NCBI RefSeq assembly: GCF_002258215.1
Contig: NZ_NEFY01000015.1
Span: 1-58,995, forward strand
Length of the DNA stretch: 58,995 nucleotides
Source of the DNA: Marinobacter vinifirmus
GTDB lineage: Bacteria; Pseudomonadota; Gammaproteobacteria; Pseudomonadales; Oleiphilaceae
Direction: 5' to 3'
Shown here: positions 1-12,021 of the stretch, one piece after another
Numbering within the stretch: the first letter of the stretch is position 1
Layout: every line of letters begins with the position of its first letter
Made by a program: the position numbers and the translations under genes
Notes under the pieces: model-generated
Databases searched by the model: none
Seen by the model: only the letters and a program-made list of their open reading frames with translations
What the model was told of the DNA's origin: nothing

Positions 1-51
1 TAGCCAACCAAGTAATTCGTGTGGACTCTGACCGAAGCATTCGGCTTCGTT
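1..51 (-). other. Start of the 16S-23S internal transcribed spacer (partial)
   Basis: These bases lie just downstream of the 16S 3' end on the minus strand, so they are the beginning of the rRNA spacer; tRNAs and 23S would lie beyond the window. Positions 6-24 pair perfectly with 1699-1717 and form the 16S processing stem. The window starting inside an rRNA operon suggests a contig end at a collapsed repeat. Confidence 0.85.
6..24. repeat. 16S rRNA processing stem, 3' arm
   Basis: This 19-base segment is the exact reverse complement of 1699-1717 on the other side of the 16S gene. Long-range stems enclosing 16S are the known RNase III processing substrate in proteobacterial pre-rRNA. The perfect match over 19 bases is directly visible. 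Confidence 0.9.
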
Positions 52-1593
<1,542 letters not shown>

Positions 1594-1698
1594 AATCATA
1601 CAAGAACCCGAAAGTTCTTAATTCTTGCTCAAGACAAAACTCAATTTTCGACGAGTCACTGTCCTGATATTTCGTATCCGAAATACCTCGGCCAGCGC

Positions 1699-1717
1699 CC
1701 ACACGAATTACTTGGTT
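1699..1717. repeat. 16S rRNA processing stem, 5' arm
   Basis: Exact reverse complement of 6-24. It sits in the rRNA leader between boxA and the 16S 5' end, as expected for the RNase III stem. Confidence 0.9.
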
Positions 1718-1720
1718 AAC

Positions 1721-1733
1721 TTGTTAAAGAGCG
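1721..1733 (-). promoter_or_regulatory. rRNA leader boxA antiterminator
   Basis: The minus strand reads CGCTCTTTAACAA, one base off the canonical rrn boxA core TGCTCTTTAACAA. It lies immediately upstream of the processing stem, in the usual order promoter, boxA, stem, 16S. The Nus/SuhB antitermination complex loads at boxA. Confidence 0.88.
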
Positions 1734-1762
1734 TTTGAGCTGTTGCTCAATCAAGGCCGCGC

Positions 1763-1790
1763 ATTCTACATCGTTCCGCCGCCTTGTCAA
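1763..1790 (-). promoter_or_regulatory. rrn promoter, proximal (P2-like)
   Basis: On the minus strand a perfect -35 TTGACA (1785-1790) is 16 bp from a -10 TAGAAT (1763-1768). The -10 is followed by a GC-rich discriminator (GCGCGGCC), the hallmark of stringently controlled rRNA promoters. It lies about 170 bp upstream of the mature 16S 5' end. Confidence 0.85.
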
Positions 1791-1894
1791 CCGTTGATTT
1801 CGAATAATTTCTGAAGCAATTTTTCGAATACTTTCAATCGGTTATCGCTGAGGTTTTGCTCCGTTTCCGGCGTTGCCCCTCAAGCGAGATGCGC

Positions 1895-1922
1895 ATTCTA
1901 CAGACCTCAGCACAGGTGTCAA
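1895..1922 (-). promoter_or_regulatory. rrn promoter, distal (P1-like)
   Basis: A second minus-strand promoter has the same architecture: TTGACA (1917-1922), 16-bp spacer, TAGAAT (1895-1900), then a GC-rich discriminator. The same hexamers and spacing 132 bp apart make a tandem rRNA promoter pair. Region 1594-1986 otherwise holds only the leader and no gene. Confidence 0.83.
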
Positions 1923-1986
1923 CGGTTGCCTTAAACTTTTTTGAAAAGTCCTTTTCGCCGCCAACACTCCGGCTACAGGCACATCA

Positions 1987-3186
1987 TTAAAGCTCTACTT
2001 TAACAGCATCCGCAACAGCTAAAGCACGCTGCCGGGCCTCCTCTATAGAGTTCCCCTTTGCCAGCGCCACCCCCATGCGACGACGCCCCTTCAACTCCGG
2101 CTTGCCAAACAACCGCAACTGGGTATCCGGCTCAGCAAGTGCCAGCTCTACTCCACTGTATGAGACATCAACTGACTCGCCTTCAGGAAGAATGACCGCC
2201 GAAGCCGTTGGTCCTTGCTGGCGAATTACCGGAACAGGCAAACCAAGAATAGCCCGGGCGTGCAGGGCAAACTCGGACAGGTCCTGGGACATCAGGGTAA
2301 CCAGGCCAGTATCGTGTGGCCTCGGGGATACTTCCGAGAACCAGACCTGATCGCCTTTTACAAACAGCTCCACACCATAGACACCGTAACCACCCAGGTT
2401 GTCGGCAACCGCCCGGGCAATTTCCATGGAGCGTTCAAGTGCTTTGGGAGCCATAGGGTGCGGCTGCCAGGATTCCCGGTAATCACCATCTTCCTGGCGG
2501 TGCCCGATGGGATCGCAGAACGAAACGCCATCACGGTGGCGAACCGTCAGCAGGGTGATCTCATAATCGAAGTCCACAAAGCCTTCGATGATGACACGCC
2601 CCTTCCCTGCCCGGCCACCGGTTTGGGCATACTCCCAGGCCGCTTCTATCTCCGCATTGTCTCTTACCAGGCTCTGCCCCTTACCCGAAGAACTCATTAC
2701 CGGCTTGACCACCAGTGGCAGCCCGATTTCTTCGACGGCAGCCAGGTACTCCTCGCGGCTGCCGGCAAACCGGTAGGCTGAAGTGGGCAACTCCAACTCT
2801 TCCGCAGCCAGGCGGCGGATACCTTCGCGGTTCATTGTCAGATTGACGGCACGCGCGGTCGGAACAACCCTGTATCCTTCTTCTTCAAGCCGCACCAGCT
2901 CAGCGGTTGCGATGGCCTCGATTTCAGGAACAATCAGGTGCGGGCGTTCTTTTTCAATGACCGCCCTCAGTGCCGCGCCATCGAGCATATCAACCACATG
3001 GCTGCGGTGGGCGACCTGCATGGCCGGTGCATTTTCGTAGCGATCCACGGCAATCACTTCCACACCGTAGCGTTGCAACTCCATTACCACTTCTTTACCA
3101 AGCTCGCCTGAGCCGCAAAAAAGCACGCGTGTTGCACCAGGCTTCAGCGGTGTACCAATCCGGACAGTCTGCTCTGAACCAGTCAT
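1987..3186 (-). CDS. purT: Formate-dependent phosphoribosylglycinamide formyltransferase PurT
   Basis: PurT makes formyl-GAR from GAR, formate and ATP in purine synthesis, the folate-independent alternative to PurN. The 399-residue length is normal. The N-terminal preATP-grasp domain has the GSGELGKE loop (about residues 25-32). The ATP-grasp core has the flexible loop SSSGKGQS (about 165-172) and the metal-site segment [13 protein letters not shown]. The ATG is preceded by AGGAAG on the minus strand. The next genes downstream are on the plus-distal side, so it looks monocistronic or leads nothing; purL, another purine gene, is 3 kb away on the same strand. Confidence 0.97.
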   Translation of the reverse strand: MTGSEQTVRIGTPLKPGATRVLFCGSGELGKEVVMELQRYGVEVIAVDRYENAPAMQVAHRSHVVDMLDGAALRAVIEKERPHLIVPEIEAIATAELVRLEEEGYRVVPTARAVNLTMNREGIRRLAAEELELPTSAYRFAGSREEYLAAVEEIGLPLVVKPVMSSSGKGQSLVRDNAEIEAAWEYAQTGGRAGKGRVIIEGFVDFDYEITLLTVRHRDGVSFCDPIGHRQEDGDYRESWQPHPMAPKALERSMEIARAVADNLGGYGVYGVELFVKGDQVWFSEVSPRPHDTGLVTLMSQDLSEFALHARAILGLPVPVIRQQGPTASAVILPEGESVDVSYSGVELALAEPDTQLRLFGKPELKGRRRMGVALAKGNSIEEARQRALAVADAVKVEL

Positions 3187-3210
3187 TGAATCTGTCTTCC
3201 TGTGTATAGA

Positions 3211-3393
3211 TTAGATAGCAACTTTCTTTTCACGCTCAGCCACCTTTCGAAGAACCTCCCGGCGCTCCTCGTCTGTCATCATGGTCCAGCGCAGTATTTC
3301 ATCCCCGGTTCGCTGACAGCCTATGCAGGTGTCATTCTGGTCCAGCGCACAAATGCTGACACAGGGGGAGCGCACTTTATCGGCAGTTTTCAT
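3211..3393 (-). CDS. DUF1289 family small protein
   Basis: This 60-residue protein has the DUF1289 pattern: an N-terminal SPCVSIC, a second cysteine pair in the segment CIGCQR, then a helical W-x6-ER tail. The four cysteines (residues 11, 15, 23, 26) suggest metal binding. It is 2 bp downstream of the gamma-carbonic anhydrase gene and reads in the same direction, so the two are likely cotranscribed. Members are often next to YrdA or PurT genes. The molecular function is not known. Confidence 0.85.
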   Translation of the reverse strand: MKTADKVRSPCVSICALDQNDTCIGCQRTGDEILRWTMMTDEERREVLRKVAEREKKVAI

Positions 3394-3395
3394 GG

Positions 3396-3923
3396 TTAAA
3401 TCTCGACTTGCTGCAGATCAGCCAGGTAACGCTCGGCATTCTTCACGTAGTGAGCCGCACCGAACTCCAGCATTTTCTTCTGGCTTTCATTCAGCTCACG
3501 ACGAACCTTGCCCGGGGAACCGATCACCATGGAGCCGTCCGGAATTTCCATTCCTTCCGGGATCAAGGTGTTCGCGCCAATCAGGCAATGCTTGCCGATC
3601 TTTGCACCATTGAGCACCACCGCATTAATGCCAATAAGCGAATAATCCCCGATCTGACAGCCATGCAGCATCGCTTTGTGCCCGACGGTCACACCACGCC
3701 CAATAGTAAGCGGAATACCCGGATCGGTATGCAGAACCGAACCGTCCTGGATGTTTGATTCCGGGCCTATGGTGATCAACTCATTATCGCCACGAATCAC
3801 CACATTGAACCAGATACTGGATTTCTCCATCAGCTTGACGCTGCCAATCACGGTGGCGTTGTGGGCGACAAACTGGCCATCGCCGTCTTTTTCGGGCTTT
3901 CGCTGACCCAGGCTATAAAACAT
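3396..3923 (-). CDS. Gamma carbonic anhydrase family protein (YrdA-like)
   Basis: A 175-residue left-handed beta-helix protein built of hexapeptide repeats (IGxxxxIG-type turns through residues 24-140). The three zinc histidines of the family are present at H65, H82 and H87 (H-x16-H-x4-H). YrdA-type members bind Zn and may hydrate CO2, though many show little activity in vitro; the physiological role is uncertain. It lies upstream of the DUF1289 gene and downstream of the Nudix gene on the same strand with 17 bp between, probably one operon. Confidence 0.92.
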   Translation of the reverse strand: MFYSLGQRKPEKDGDGQFVAHNATVIGSVKLMEKSSIWFNVVIRGDNELITIGPESNIQDGSVLHTDPGIPLTIGRGVTVGHKAMLHGCQIGDYSLIGINAVVLNGAKIGKHCLIGANTLIPEGMEIPDGSMVIGSPGKVRRELNESQKKMLEFGAAHYVKNAERYLADLQQVEI

Positions 3924-3940
3924 AGAACTCCTCCGTCGCC

Positions 3941-4522
3941 CTACCGGGGCGGCTCAAGAATATCGATGCCGGCATCGTACACAGCATTCAGAAAATCGAC
4001 CAGAACCACGGCCGACAAACCCCATATCTGATAACGCTCCCAGCGATAGCATGGCACGTAAAGGGTATTGTGCTGGAAGCTGAGGGTATCCGTTCGTTCC
4101 CGCTTGTCCTCGAGGAAAAAAGAAACCGGAACACGGAAGATACTTTCAATTTCTGCCGGATTGGCCTGTAACGGGTGATCAACCGGCACCAGGCCTACGT
4201 ATGGAGTTACGACAATCCGGTGCAAAGACATCACCTGGCTGAGCGGCGCAATGAGCCGAACCTGATCCGGCGGCAGGCCGATCTCTTCATGGGTCTCCCT
4301 CAGCGCGGTTTCCGCCAGGGAAGCATCTTCGGGATCCCGTTTACCCCCCGGGAAAGCAACCTGCCCGCGATGGGTTTTCATATGCTCGGACCGGAGCGTG
4401 AAAATGATCTCGGGGTTGCGGTGATCATCGGTGACCGGAACGAGCACGCCGGCTTCGGGGTAATCCAGGGCCAGTTGCCTGGGGGCGTATTTGGACAACC
4501 GTTCGGTTAGCAGGTCTTCCAC
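3941..4522 (-). CDS. CoA pyrophosphatase-type Nudix hydrolase (NudL family)
   Basis: The 193-residue protein carries the coenzyme A pyrophosphatase signature upstream of the Nudix box: [18 protein letters not shown] at residues 43-60, followed by KRDPED and the Nudix helix LRETHEEIG (74-82). Family members cleave CoA or oxidised CoA to phosphopantetheine and 3',5'-ADP. It heads a minus-strand cluster with the carbonic anhydrase-like and DUF1289 genes and is divergent from a second, unrelated Nudix gene 95 bp away. Confidence 0.9.
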   Translation of the reverse strand: MEDLLTERLSKYAPRQLALDYPEAGVLVPVTDDHRNPEIIFTLRSEHMKTHRGQVAFPGGKRDPEDASLAETALRETHEEIGLPPDQVRLIAPLSQVMSLHRIVVTPYVGLVPVDHPLQANPAEIESIFRVPVSFFLEDKRERTDTLSFQHNTLYVPCYRWERYQIWGLSAVVLVDFLNAVYDAGIDILEPPR

Positions 4523-4617
4523 TCTTTACTCCGGTTACTTGCCAATATTGAGTGAGACACAGGCAGTCCGGATCGTTAAACTGACTACCAACGGACACTC
4601 AGTATACGGGGAAAACA

Positions 4618-5166
4618 ATGAAGTATTGCAGCACATGCGGCCAGCCGGTTGAACAACGTATTCCAGAGGGAGATAACCGGCATCGCTATGTTTGCGTCAG
4701 CTGCGAGACCATACATTACCAGAACCCGCGCATTGTTGCCGGCACGGTTCCGGTGTGGGAAGGCCAGATTCTGTTATGCAAGCGCGCGATCGAACCCCGC
4801 TATGGCTACTGGACCCTGCCTGCAGGGTTTATGGAAAACGCGGAGACCACCATGGAAGCAGCCGCCCGGGAAACCCGGGAAGAAGCCCTGGCGGAAGTTA
4901 CCATCCATGGCCTGTACTCGATTATTGATGTTCCCCACATCAACCAGGTGCACATGTTTTATCGCGCCACCCTTACAGACGGGCAATTCGGCGCCGGGCA
5001 AGAGTCCCTGGAATCAAAGCTGTTCACCCCCGACGATATCCCCTGGGACGAAATTTCCTTTCCTACCGTACGAAAAACCCTTGAGCTGTTCCTCAAGGAT
5101 ATGAAAAGCGAAAGCTATGGCGTGCACATTAAAGACATTCGCCACCCGATGGCGAAGAAGGGCTGA
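4618..5166 (+). CDS. Zinc-ribbon Nudix hydrolase
   Basis: A 182-residue protein with an N-terminal zinc ribbon (C4, C7, C26, C29) and a canonical Nudix box starting at G70 (G-x5-E76-x7-R84-E85-x2-E-E). This matches the NudC-like/ADP-ribose-pyrophosphatase type of Nudix enzymes; substrate is not predictable from sequence. The start is ATG at 4618 after GGGGAAAAC. Its stop abuts the convergent NIF3-like gene at 5167. Confidence 0.88.
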   Translation: MKYCSTCGQPVEQRIPEGDNRHRYVCVSCETIHYQNPRIVAGTVPVWEGQILLCKRAIEPRYGYWTLPAGFMENAETTMEAAARETREEALAEVTIHGLYSIIDVPHINQVHMFYRATLTDGQFGAGQESLESKLFTPDDIPWDEISFPTVRKTLELFLKDMKSESYGVHIKDIRHPMAKKG

Positions 5167-5478
5167 TCAGAAGTTTTCCAGCCGGAAAACCTCGTACGCA
5201 GGCTCCTCATAGGGGTGAGCCTGCTTCAGCGCCGCAACCGCCTTGCCGATCACCGCATCATCGCAAACCAGCTCGACCTTGTACTCCGATACGGTCTCCA
5301 GCTCGCCCTGACTGCCCAAAAAAGGATCACTTCCTGCCAGCGGACGAAACTGGCCCTGCCCTTTGCATTGCCAGGCACACTGATCGTAATCACCGATCTT
5401 CCCCGCACCGGCATCGAACAGGGCCTGCTTGGTTTGCCTCAAATGACTCTCCGGCACGAAGTAACACAACTTGTACAT
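5167..5478 (-). CDS. NIF3/YqfO C-terminal-domain-like protein
   Basis: The 103-residue protein matches the small stand-alone relatives of the NIF3 (YqfO) insert domain: a ferredoxin-like fold with the segment GDYDQCAW and the closing motif HPYEEPAYEVF. The reading frame is open for 19 more codons upstream, but the internal ATG at 5478 gives the conserved N-terminus MYKLCYFVPESH and is preferred. Function is unknown; such domains resemble PII/CutA-type trimers. It is convergent with the Nudix gene. Confidence 0.82.
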   Translation of the reverse strand: MYKLCYFVPESHLRQTKQALFDAGAGKIGDYDQCAWQCKGQGQFRPLAGSDPFLGSQGELETVSEYKVELVCDDAVIGKAVAALKQAHPYEEPAYEVFRLENF

Positions 5479-5527
5479 AGCCCGCTCCAGATTGATCAAG
5501 CTTCGCTCAGCATTAGGGTTTCCAAAC

Positions 5528-5550
5528 TTACCCACAGTTTCTGTGGATAA
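5528..5550. promoter_or_regulatory. Inverted pair of DnaA-box-like sequences
   Basis: TGTGGATAA at 5542-5550 is a perfect DnaA box (complement TTATCCACA). It faces TTACCCACA at 5528-5536, one mismatch, with the arms 3-4 bp apart. The pair could also simply form a small hairpin. It lies upstream of the NIF3-like gene. Confidence 0.45.
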
Positions 5551-5788
5551 CTCTGGGGATATTTTCTGGGAATCCGTCCCTGAGCCCCATTGTTACTGAC
5601 CTTTCCTTAAACTGGCGACAAAATCGCCCATTTAATTTAATCGTTATCTTTCAATAAGTTATGTTTGTCGAACAAAAATCAGGCGTAAATCTCTGACTCT
5701 GTTCACAGATCACACAACGCACCCGCAAAATGTGCATAAAGTTCGCGAGTCAAGACCTTGACTGACAAGTTTTCGGACTTTTTTACAC

Positions 5789-5836
5789 AAAAAAACCGGC
5801 CTGAAGGGTGCTTCCAACAGAAGCTCTTCAGGCCGG
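5789..5836 (-). terminator. Rho-independent terminator of purL
   Basis: Perfect 11-bp arms at 5796-5806 and 5826-5836 (CCGGCCTGAAG and complement). On the minus strand they are followed by seven T residues (5789-5795). It sits 28 bp past the purL stop. Confidence 0.93.
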
Positions 5837-5863
5837 CTTTGTCAAGACGGACTCAGGGGTTGA

Positions 5864-8800
5864 TCAAGCCAACCAGCGTCTCGCATTTCTGAACATACGC
5901 ATCCAGGGGCCGTCTTCCTGCCAGCCATCCGGGCGCCAGGAGTGCTGAACCGCACGGAATACCCGCTCGGGATGCGGCATCATGATGGTCACCCGGCCAT
6001 CACGGGTGGTAACACCGGTAATGCCCGCCTCGGAACCGTTCGGGTTGTAGGGGTAACGAGTCGTCGCCTCGCCCCGGTTGTCCACGTAACGCATGGCTAC
6101 CAGCTCATTTTCGATGAGCGCCTGGGCGTTATTAGCTGCGGCAAATTCAATCCGACCTTCACCGTGGGCCACAGCGATCGGCATCCGGGAACCGGCCATG
6201 CCGTCCAGGAATGCAGACGGAGACTGCGCTACTTCCACCATCACCAGGCGAGCTTCAAACTGCTCAGACTGGTTACGGACAAAGCGAGGCCAGCCTTCGC
6301 TACCCGGAATCAGCTCGTGCAGGTTCGACAGCATCTGGCAACCGTTGCACACGCCCAATGCCAGCGTGTCCTGGCGATTGAAGAACGCGGCAAACTGATC
6401 CCGAACGCGGTCATTGAACAGGATGGACTTGGCCCAACCTTCACCGGCACCCAGAACGTCACCGTAGGAGAACCCGCCACACGCCACCAGGCTCTGGAAA
6501 TCATCCAGGGTGATGCGGCCAGAGAGCAGGTCGCTCATGTGCACGTCTGTTGATTCAAAACCGGCACGATCGAAGGCAGCGGCCATTTCAACCTGGCCAT
6601 TTACGCCCTGCTCGCGCAGGACAGCCACTTTCGGCCGGGCACCGGTATTGATGAACGGAGCAGCAACGTCTTCGTTGATGTCGAAGGTCAGCTCGGCGTT
6701 CAGGCCGGGGTCTTCAGCGTCCAGCAGGTTATCAAACTCCTCCCGGGCACAGTCCGCATTATCGCGCAGAGACTGGATGCGATAGCTGGTTTCCGCCCAC
6801 AGGCGCTGGAACTCTGTGCGGGACTCATCCACCACGTTGTCGCCGGCAAAGGTCAGGCGCACGCGGTCTTTATCGTTCAGGGTACCCACCACACTGGTGT
6901 GGTCGCCCAGACCAGCCGACGAGAACTGCTGCAGGACAAACTCGGTGTCGTCACGACGCACCTGGATGACTGCCCCCAGTTCTTCGTTAAACAGCTCGCG
7001 AGCAAATTGCGAGCTGTCTTCCGCCAGGCCGTCCAGCTTTATATCCACACCGGTGCGGCCGGCAAACGCCATTTCTGCCAGCGTGACAAACAGGCCGCCG
7101 TCAGAACGATCGTGGTACGCCAGCAACTTGCCGTCGCCGTTCAGGCCCTGAATCACCGCAAAGAAGGCCTTGATGTCTTCCGGGTCGTCCAGGTCTGGCG
7201 CTACGGCACCTACCTGGCGATAAACCTGCGCCAGTGCAGAGCCACCCAGGCGGTTCTGGCCGGCAGCCAGGTCAACCAGGATCAGGTCGGTTTCACCGGC
7301 ATCTGTTCTCAGCTGGGGCGTCAGTGTGCGGGCTACATCGGTAACCGGCGCAAAGCCGCTGACAATCAGAGACAGCGGTGCAGTCACACTCTTCTGCTCG
7401 CCGTTGTCTTCTTCCCAGGTGGTTTTCATGGACATGGAGTCCTTGCCCACCGGGATGGTAATACCCAGCTCCGGGCACAGCTCCATACCGACTGCGCGCA
7501 CGGTCTCGTAGAGATTCTCGTCTTCACCCGGGTGACCGGCTGCAGCCATCCAGTTCGCAGACAGGCGAATATTCGAAAGCTTTTCGATCGGCGCCGCGGC
7601 CAGGTTGGTAATTACCTCGCCCACCGCCATACGGCCGGAAGCCGGCGCATCAATGACGGCAACCGGTGTGCGCTCGCCCATCGCCATGGCTTCGCCGGTA
7701 CGTACATCAAAAGAGGCAGCGGTAACCGCCACATCGCTCACCGGCACCTGCCAGGGGCCAACCATCTGGTCACGGGCCACAAGGCCGGTAATTGTGCGGT
7801 CACCGATGGTGATCAGGAAACTCTTGGAACCCACAGACGGCAAACGCAGAATACGGCGAATGGCATCCTGGATATCGATCTTGGTGGAATCGAACACCGG
7901 CTTGGTGAACGAAGAGCGGGTAATGCTGCGGTGCATTCTCGGCGGCTTGCCGAACAGCACTTCCATCGGCAGGTCCACCGGCTTGTCGTTAAAGTAGGAA
8001 TCGCCCAGTTCCAGGTGGTGCGCTTCGGTGGCTTCACCGATCACCGCATAGGGGCAACGCTCACGACGGCACAGGGAATCGAACAGGTCGATATTCTCCG
8101 GCGCCACGGCCATTACGTAGCGTTCCTGGGATTCGTTACACCAGATTTCCAGGGGCGACATTCCGGGCTCGTCGCTCGGGATATCCCGCAATTCGAACTT
8201 GCCGCCACGGCCGCCGTCTTTCACCAGTTCCGGCATGGCGTTGGACAAACCACCCGCACCTACGTCGTGAATAAAGCAGATCGGGTTGTCATCGCCCATT
8301 TGCCAGCAGCGGTCGATCACTTCCTGGCAGCGGCGTTCCATTTCCGGGTTGTCCCGCTGAACCGAGGCAAAGTCCAGGTTCTCGTTACTGGAGCCAGAGT
8401 CCATGGAAGACGCCGCGCCACCACCCAGGCCGATCAGCATAGAGGGGCCACCCAGCACAATCAGCTTGGCGCCAACCGGGATATTACCCTTCTCCACATG
8501 ATCTTCCCGGATGTTACCCAGACCACCGGCAATCATGATGGGCTTGTGGTAACCGCGCACTTCCTCACCGGCGGCGCCGGGCACCTTCTCCTCGAAGGTA
8601 CGGAAGTAGCCGGCCAGGTTCGGACGGCCGAATTCGTTGTTGAACGCAGCGCCGCCAATCGGGCCTTCAATCATGATATCCAGCGGTGAGGCAATGCGAT
8701 CCGGCTTACCGTAGCCGATCTCCCAGGGCTGCTCATCGCCGGGAACATTCAGGTTGGAAACCGTGAAGCCCGACAGGCCGGCCTTGGGCTTGGAACCCCG

Positions 8801-9769
8801 ACCGGTCGCGCCCTCATCACGGATTTCACCACCGGAGCCGGTAGCGGCACCGGCAAACGGTGAGATAGCGGTGGGATGGTTGTGGGTTTCCACCTTCATC
8901 AGAATATGTACCGGCTCCTTGTTGTAGCCGTACACACCGGTTTCCGGATCCGGGAAGAAGCGCCCGGCCACACTGCCTTCGATAACCGACGCGTTATCTT
9001 TATAGGCCGACAACACGCCTTCGCTGTTCATCTCGAAGGTGTTGCGGATCATCGCAAACAGGGATTTCTCCTGGCCTTGCCCGTCGATATCCCAGGACGC
9101 ATTGAAAATCTTGTGGCGGCAGTGCTCCGAGTTGGCCTGCGCGAACATCATCAGTTCCACGTCGGTCGGATCACGCTCAAGGCCGGTGAACGACTTCACC
9201 AGGTAGTCAATCTCGTCTTCCGCCAGCGCCAGGCCCAGCCGGGCGTTGGCTTCAACCAGGGCATCACGGCCGCCGGACAACACCGGTACACGGCCCAGCG
9301 GGCGGGGTTCATCGTGGCTGAACAGCAGCACGGCACCGCCGGTTTCGTGGAAGACGGTCTGGGTCATGCGGTCGTGCAGCAGGGCGGCAATTTTTTCCCG
9401 CTGCTCCAGTCCCAGCTTACGGCTGGACTGCACATAATAGGCAATACCACGCTCGATCCGGCGAATCTGGCGCAAGCCGCAGTTGCGGGCAATGTCCGTT
9501 GCCTTGCTGGACCAGGGCGACAGCGTGCCCGGCCGGGGCACCACAAGGAACAGAACCCCTTCAGGTTCTTCAACCTGTACACTGGGGCCGTATGTCAGCA
9601 GCCTGTCCAGAATCGCGTGTTCCGCGTCGGAGAGGTCATCATCGAGATCCACAAAGTGCATGAACTCGGCATACACATGGGCTACATCCGGAACAATATC
9701 CTGGATCCTGGAGTGCAGCTTGCGGGAACGGAAAGGCGAGAGCGCGGGAGCGCCGCGAAGTTCAAGCAT
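5864..9769 (-). CDS. purL: Phosphoribosylformylglycinamidine synthase PurL (large, single-chain form)
   Basis: PurL converts FGAR, glutamine and ATP to FGAM. It is the long gammaproteobacterial form with the glutaminase fused. The synthase part holds [20 protein letters not shown] and the [13 protein letters not shown] loop. The glutaminase part has the nucleophile in GVCNGCQ (C about 1141) and the H/E pair in MPHPER (about 1266/1268). The open frame extends 36 codons further upstream to 9877. The ATG at 9769 gives [14 protein letters not shown], the usual PurL N-terminus, so I take 1301 residues. It is monocistronic, with a strong terminator at 5789-5836. Confidence 0.97.
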   Translation of the reverse strand: MLELRGAPALSPFRSRKLHSRIQDIVPDVAHVYAEFMHFVDLDDDLSDAEHAILDRLLTYGPSVQVEEPEGVLFLVVPRPGTLSPWSSKATDIARNCGLRQIRRIERGIAYYVQSSRKLGLEQREKIAALLHDRMTQTVFHETGGAVLLFSHDEPRPLGRVPVLSGGRDALVEANARLGLALAEDEIDYLVKSFTGLERDPTDVELMMFAQANSEHCRHKIFNASWDIDGQGQEKSLFAMIRNTFEMNSEGVLSAYKDNASVIEGSVAGRFFPDPETGVYGYNKEPVHILMKVETHNHPTAISPFAGAATGSGGEIRDEGATGRGSKPKAGLSGFTVSNLNVPGDEQPWEIGYGKPDRIASPLDIMIEGPIGGAAFNNEFGRPNLAGYFRTFEEKVPGAAGEEVRGYHKPIMIAGGLGNIREDHVEKGNIPVGAKLIVLGGPSMLIGLGGGAASSMDSGSSNENLDFASVQRDNPEMERRCQEVIDRCWQMGDDNPICFIHDVGAGGLSNAMPELVKDGGRGGKFELRDIPSDEPGMSPLEIWCNESQERYVMAVAPENIDLFDSLCRRERCPYAVIGEATEAHHLELGDSYFNDKPVDLPMEVLFGKPPRMHRSITRSSFTKPVFDSTKIDIQDAIRRILRLPSVGSKSFLITIGDRTITGLVARDQMVGPWQVPVSDVAVTAASFDVRTGEAMAMGERTPVAVIDAPASGRMAVGEVITNLAAAPIEKLSNIRLSANWMAAAGHPGEDENLYETVRAVGMELCPELGITIPVGKDSMSMKTTWEEDNGEQKSVTAPLSLIVSGFAPVTDVARTLTPQLRTDAGETDLILVDLAAGQNRLGGSALAQVYRQVGAVAPDLDDPEDIKAFFAVIQGLNGDGKLLAYHDRSDGGLFVTLAEMAFAGRTGVDIKLDGLAEDSSQFARELFNEELGAVIQVRRDDTEFVLQQFSSAGLGDHTSVVGTLNDKDRVRLTFAGDNVVDESRTEFQRLWAETSYRIQSLRDNADCAREEFDNLLDAEDPGLNAELTFDINEDVAAPFINTGARPKVAVLREQGVNGQVEMAAAFDRAGFESTDVHMSDLLSGRITLDDFQSLVACGGFSYGDVLGAGEGWAKSILFNDRVRDQFAAFFNRQDTLALGVCNGCQMLSNLHELIPGSEGWPRFVRNQSEQFEARLVMVEVAQSPSAFLDGMAGSRMPIAVAHGEGRIEFAAANNAQALIENELVAMRYVDNRGEATTRYPYNPNGSEAGITGVTTRDGRVTIMMPHPERVFRAVQHSWRPDGWQEDGPWMRMFRNARRWLA

Positions 9770-9985
9770 GATATCAACCTGTATCGCGCGAAATCGGGAG
9801 ACGTCTGAAAGGCGGCCATGATACTCGAAACGGGCGGCGGGATACAGCATCAGGTAGCCGGCCGGAAAAGCGTACAATTGACATTGTTTTGCACATGGAT
9901 TGAACAGATCAATTGACCACCTTCCGGCAAGGAGGGATCATTCACCTGACTGCATGGAACGTCGAATGATGCGGAGCGCAGGGAT

Positions 9986-11524
9986 TTGTCACGATTGATC
10001 AGCACCTTTAAAACCAGCCACAGGCCTGTGGCCCTGATTCTGCTGGCTGCACTGGCGGTCAGCGGCTGCTCCCGGCCGACTGCCCTTCAGGACGTTCGCA
10101 ACGAAGGTGTCCTACACGTCATTACCCGTATAGCTCCTTCTATTTATTACCAGGAACGGCAAACCACAACCGGCTACGACTACGAACTGGCCAGCGACTT
10201 TGCCCGGGAACTGGGCGTAGAACTGAGAGTCCGTGTTGCTGAAGACAACTCCGAAATCCTCTCGGTACTGTCCCGAAACTACGCCCACATCGGCATGGCC
10301 GGGCTCGCCAGACTGCCGGAGTTCGAAGGCAAGTTCCACACCGTGCCCACCGGCATCAGTGTTCAGTCCGTAGTGGTCTACCACCGGGATGCAGACAGGC
10401 CAGAAACCCTCGACGACCTGCAGGGCGATACTGTCCACATGCTGGCTGACAGCAACCACGAACATCTGCTTGAAGCACAGGAAGGCGAACCAGCGCCGGT
10501 TATTGCCGTTCACGCTGAAATCGATGCCGCTGGCCTTCTGGCCCGGGTGGAAACCGGGGAATTCGCCTACGCGGTGGTTTCATCGAACGAGCTCGACCTG
10601 AACCACGTCTTCTTCCCCGATGTCTACGAAGGTTTCGCCCTGAACGAGCCGGAAGAGCTGGTTTGGCTGTTCCCGGCGGAACAGGACGATTCGCTGGCCA
10701 ATGCCGCCGCCAGCTTCATGGAAGCCCAGCGTGATAGCGGCCAGATGGAGCAGCTGGCCGAGCGTTTTTATGGCCACCTGGACCGGCTCAATTTTGTGGG
10801 TGCCCAAACCTTCATGGCCCACGTGGACAACCGGCTGCCCACCTACCAGACCACCTTCGAAAGCTACGCCCGGGAAACCGGCCTGGACTGGCGCCTGCTT
10901 GCAGCCATCGGCTATCAGGAATCCCACTGGCGCGCCAATGCGGTCTCCCCCACCGGCGTGCGCGGGCTGATGATGCTTACCCGCACCACTGCCAACTATA
11001 TCGGCGTGAGTAACCGCCTGGACCCGGAGCAAAGTATTAAAGGTGGCGCCCTGTATTTCCTCCGGGTGCTCGAGAAAATTCCCGACCGAATTCCGGAACC
11101 GGACCGCACCTGGTTTGCCCTCGCCTCCTATAACGTGGGCTATGGCCACCTTGAAGATGCCCGACGGTTAACGGAATCGGCAGGTAAAAACCCGGATCGC
11201 TGGATGGATGTGAAGGAATTCCTGCCGTTGCTGGCCCAGAAGGAGTGGTACACCAAAACCCGCTTTGGCTATGCCCGTGGGCACGAGCCGGTGGCCTACG
11301 TACAGAACATCCGTCGCTACTACGATGTGCTGGTAAGGGTCACGGAACCGGAGCTGCCAGAACCGTCTGAAACCGATGTAGACCTGGCCGCCCTCAATGC
11401 CAGAGATGAAAGCGCCGAAGATGGAACCAATGGTTCCGACAACGCGGACAATACAGAATCGGGCTCACCCAGCCTGCGAGCCGCACTGCCACCTGAGCTG
11501 GGGCTGATCCCGCCCACACTGTAA
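9986..11524 (+). CDS. mltF: Membrane-bound lytic murein transglycosylase F
   Basis: MltF cleaves the MurNAc-GlcNAc bond of peptidoglycan, forming 1,6-anhydroMurNAc, at the inner face of the outer membrane. The 512-residue protein begins with a lipoprotein signal (lipobox VSGC, C28). Next comes a periplasmic solute-binding-like domain (about 35-265) and a C-terminal SLT domain with the catalytic glutamate in GYQESHW (E312). The tail after about 460 is acidic and low-complexity. The start is TTG at 9986 with GGAG 12 bp upstream; a second in-frame TTG lies three codons on. It is divergent from purL across 216 bp with no other gene. Confidence 0.95.
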   Translation: MSRLISTFKTSHRPVALILLAALAVSGCSRPTALQDVRNEGVLHVITRIAPSIYYQERQTTTGYDYELASDFARELGVELRVRVAEDNSEILSVLSRNYAHIGMAGLARLPEFEGKFHTVPTGISVQSVVVYHRDADRPETLDDLQGDTVHMLADSNHEHLLEAQEGEPAPVIAVHAEIDAAGLLARVETGEFAYAVVSSNELDLNHVFFPDVYEGFALNEPEELVWLFPAEQDDSLANAAASFMEAQRDSGQMEQLAERFYGHLDRLNFVGAQTFMAHVDNRLPTYQTTFESYARETGLDWRLLAAIGYQESHWRANAVSPTGVRGLMMLTRTTANYIGVSNRLDPEQSIKGGALYFLRVLEKIPDRIPEPDRTWFALASYNVGYGHLEDARRLTESAGKNPDRWMDVKEFLPLLAQKEWYTKTRFGYARGHEPVAYVQNIRRYYDVLVRVTEPELPEPSETDVDLAALNARDESAEDGTNGSDNADNTESGSPSLRAALPPELGLIPPTL

Positions 11525-11538
11525 TCCGGCCAACCGGG

Positions 11539-12021
11539 TTACTCGTCTTCGGGAGCCCGCGCTTCCAGTGCCCGCTCAACCTGTGAATGGGAAAAGCCCC
11601 TCCCGGCCAGAAACCGTGCCTGTCGCAACTTTTCTTTCAGGTCATCATCCAGCCTTGCCAGCCCGAACCGCCTTTCCCTCAGGCGCACGGCCGATGCCAG
11701 CCATTGCTCTTCGGTGGTTTCACTGAGGCACCCGGGGCTGAAATTCACCCCACGCTGCTGCAAGTCCGCCAGGATTCTCAGGGGCCCGTAGCCCGCATCC
11801 ATCCGTTGCCGGGCAAACACATCGGCAAAACGGTGATCATCCAGCCATCCTTCATCCTCGTATTCATCGAGGACTGTGTTGATCAGTGCCGGCTCAATCT
11901 TCCGTTGGCGAAGTTTCAGCGCCAGCTCGTGGCGACTGTGTTCACGCCGAGCCAGCAGGCGCAGCGCCACCGAGCGGGCCTTGTAATCCTGGTCTTCGGG
12001 ATTTTCATCTCTTTTTGCCAT
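11539..12021 (-). CDS. recX: Regulatory protein RecX
   Basis: RecX binds RecA filaments and limits recombinase activity. The 160-residue form starting at ATG 12021 (MAKRDENPEDQDYK) is preferred over an in-frame ATG nine codons earlier. The three-helix repeats are visible: LLARREHSRHELALKL, then the YEDEGWLDDHRFA segment, and a final GFSHSQVERAL helix. Usually recX follows recA; here it stands alone, convergent with mltF (14 bp between stops) and divergent from the DUF349 gene. Confidence 0.9.
   Translation of the reverse strand: MAKRDENPEDQDYKARSVALRLLARREHSRHELALKLRQRKIEPALINTVLDEYEDEGWLDDHRFADVFARQRMDAGYGPLRILADLQQRGVNFSPGCLSETTEEQWLASAVRLRERRFGLARLDDDLKEKLRQARFLAGRGFSHSQVERALEARAPEDE

Larger units (their letters stand above)
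5479..5863. other. Intergenic region between NIF3-like gene and purL
   Basis: A 385-bp non-coding stretch, AT-rich from about 5630 to 5790. It holds the paired DnaA-box-like motif (5528-5550) and the purL terminator (5789-5836). No gene is visible; the AT-rich part probably carries the promoter of the minus-strand NIF3-like gene. Confidence 0.7.

Noticed and set aside
5479..5863. Chromosomal replication origin
   Set aside because: Only one pair of DnaA boxes is present, and none of dnaA, dnaN, gyrB, gidA or parAB is nearby.
6899..8689. Long plus-strand open frame (596 codons) inside purL
   Set aside because: It is antisense to conserved PurL core domains, has a His/Gln/Arg-rich composition typical of shadow frames in high-GC DNA, and has no ribosome site.
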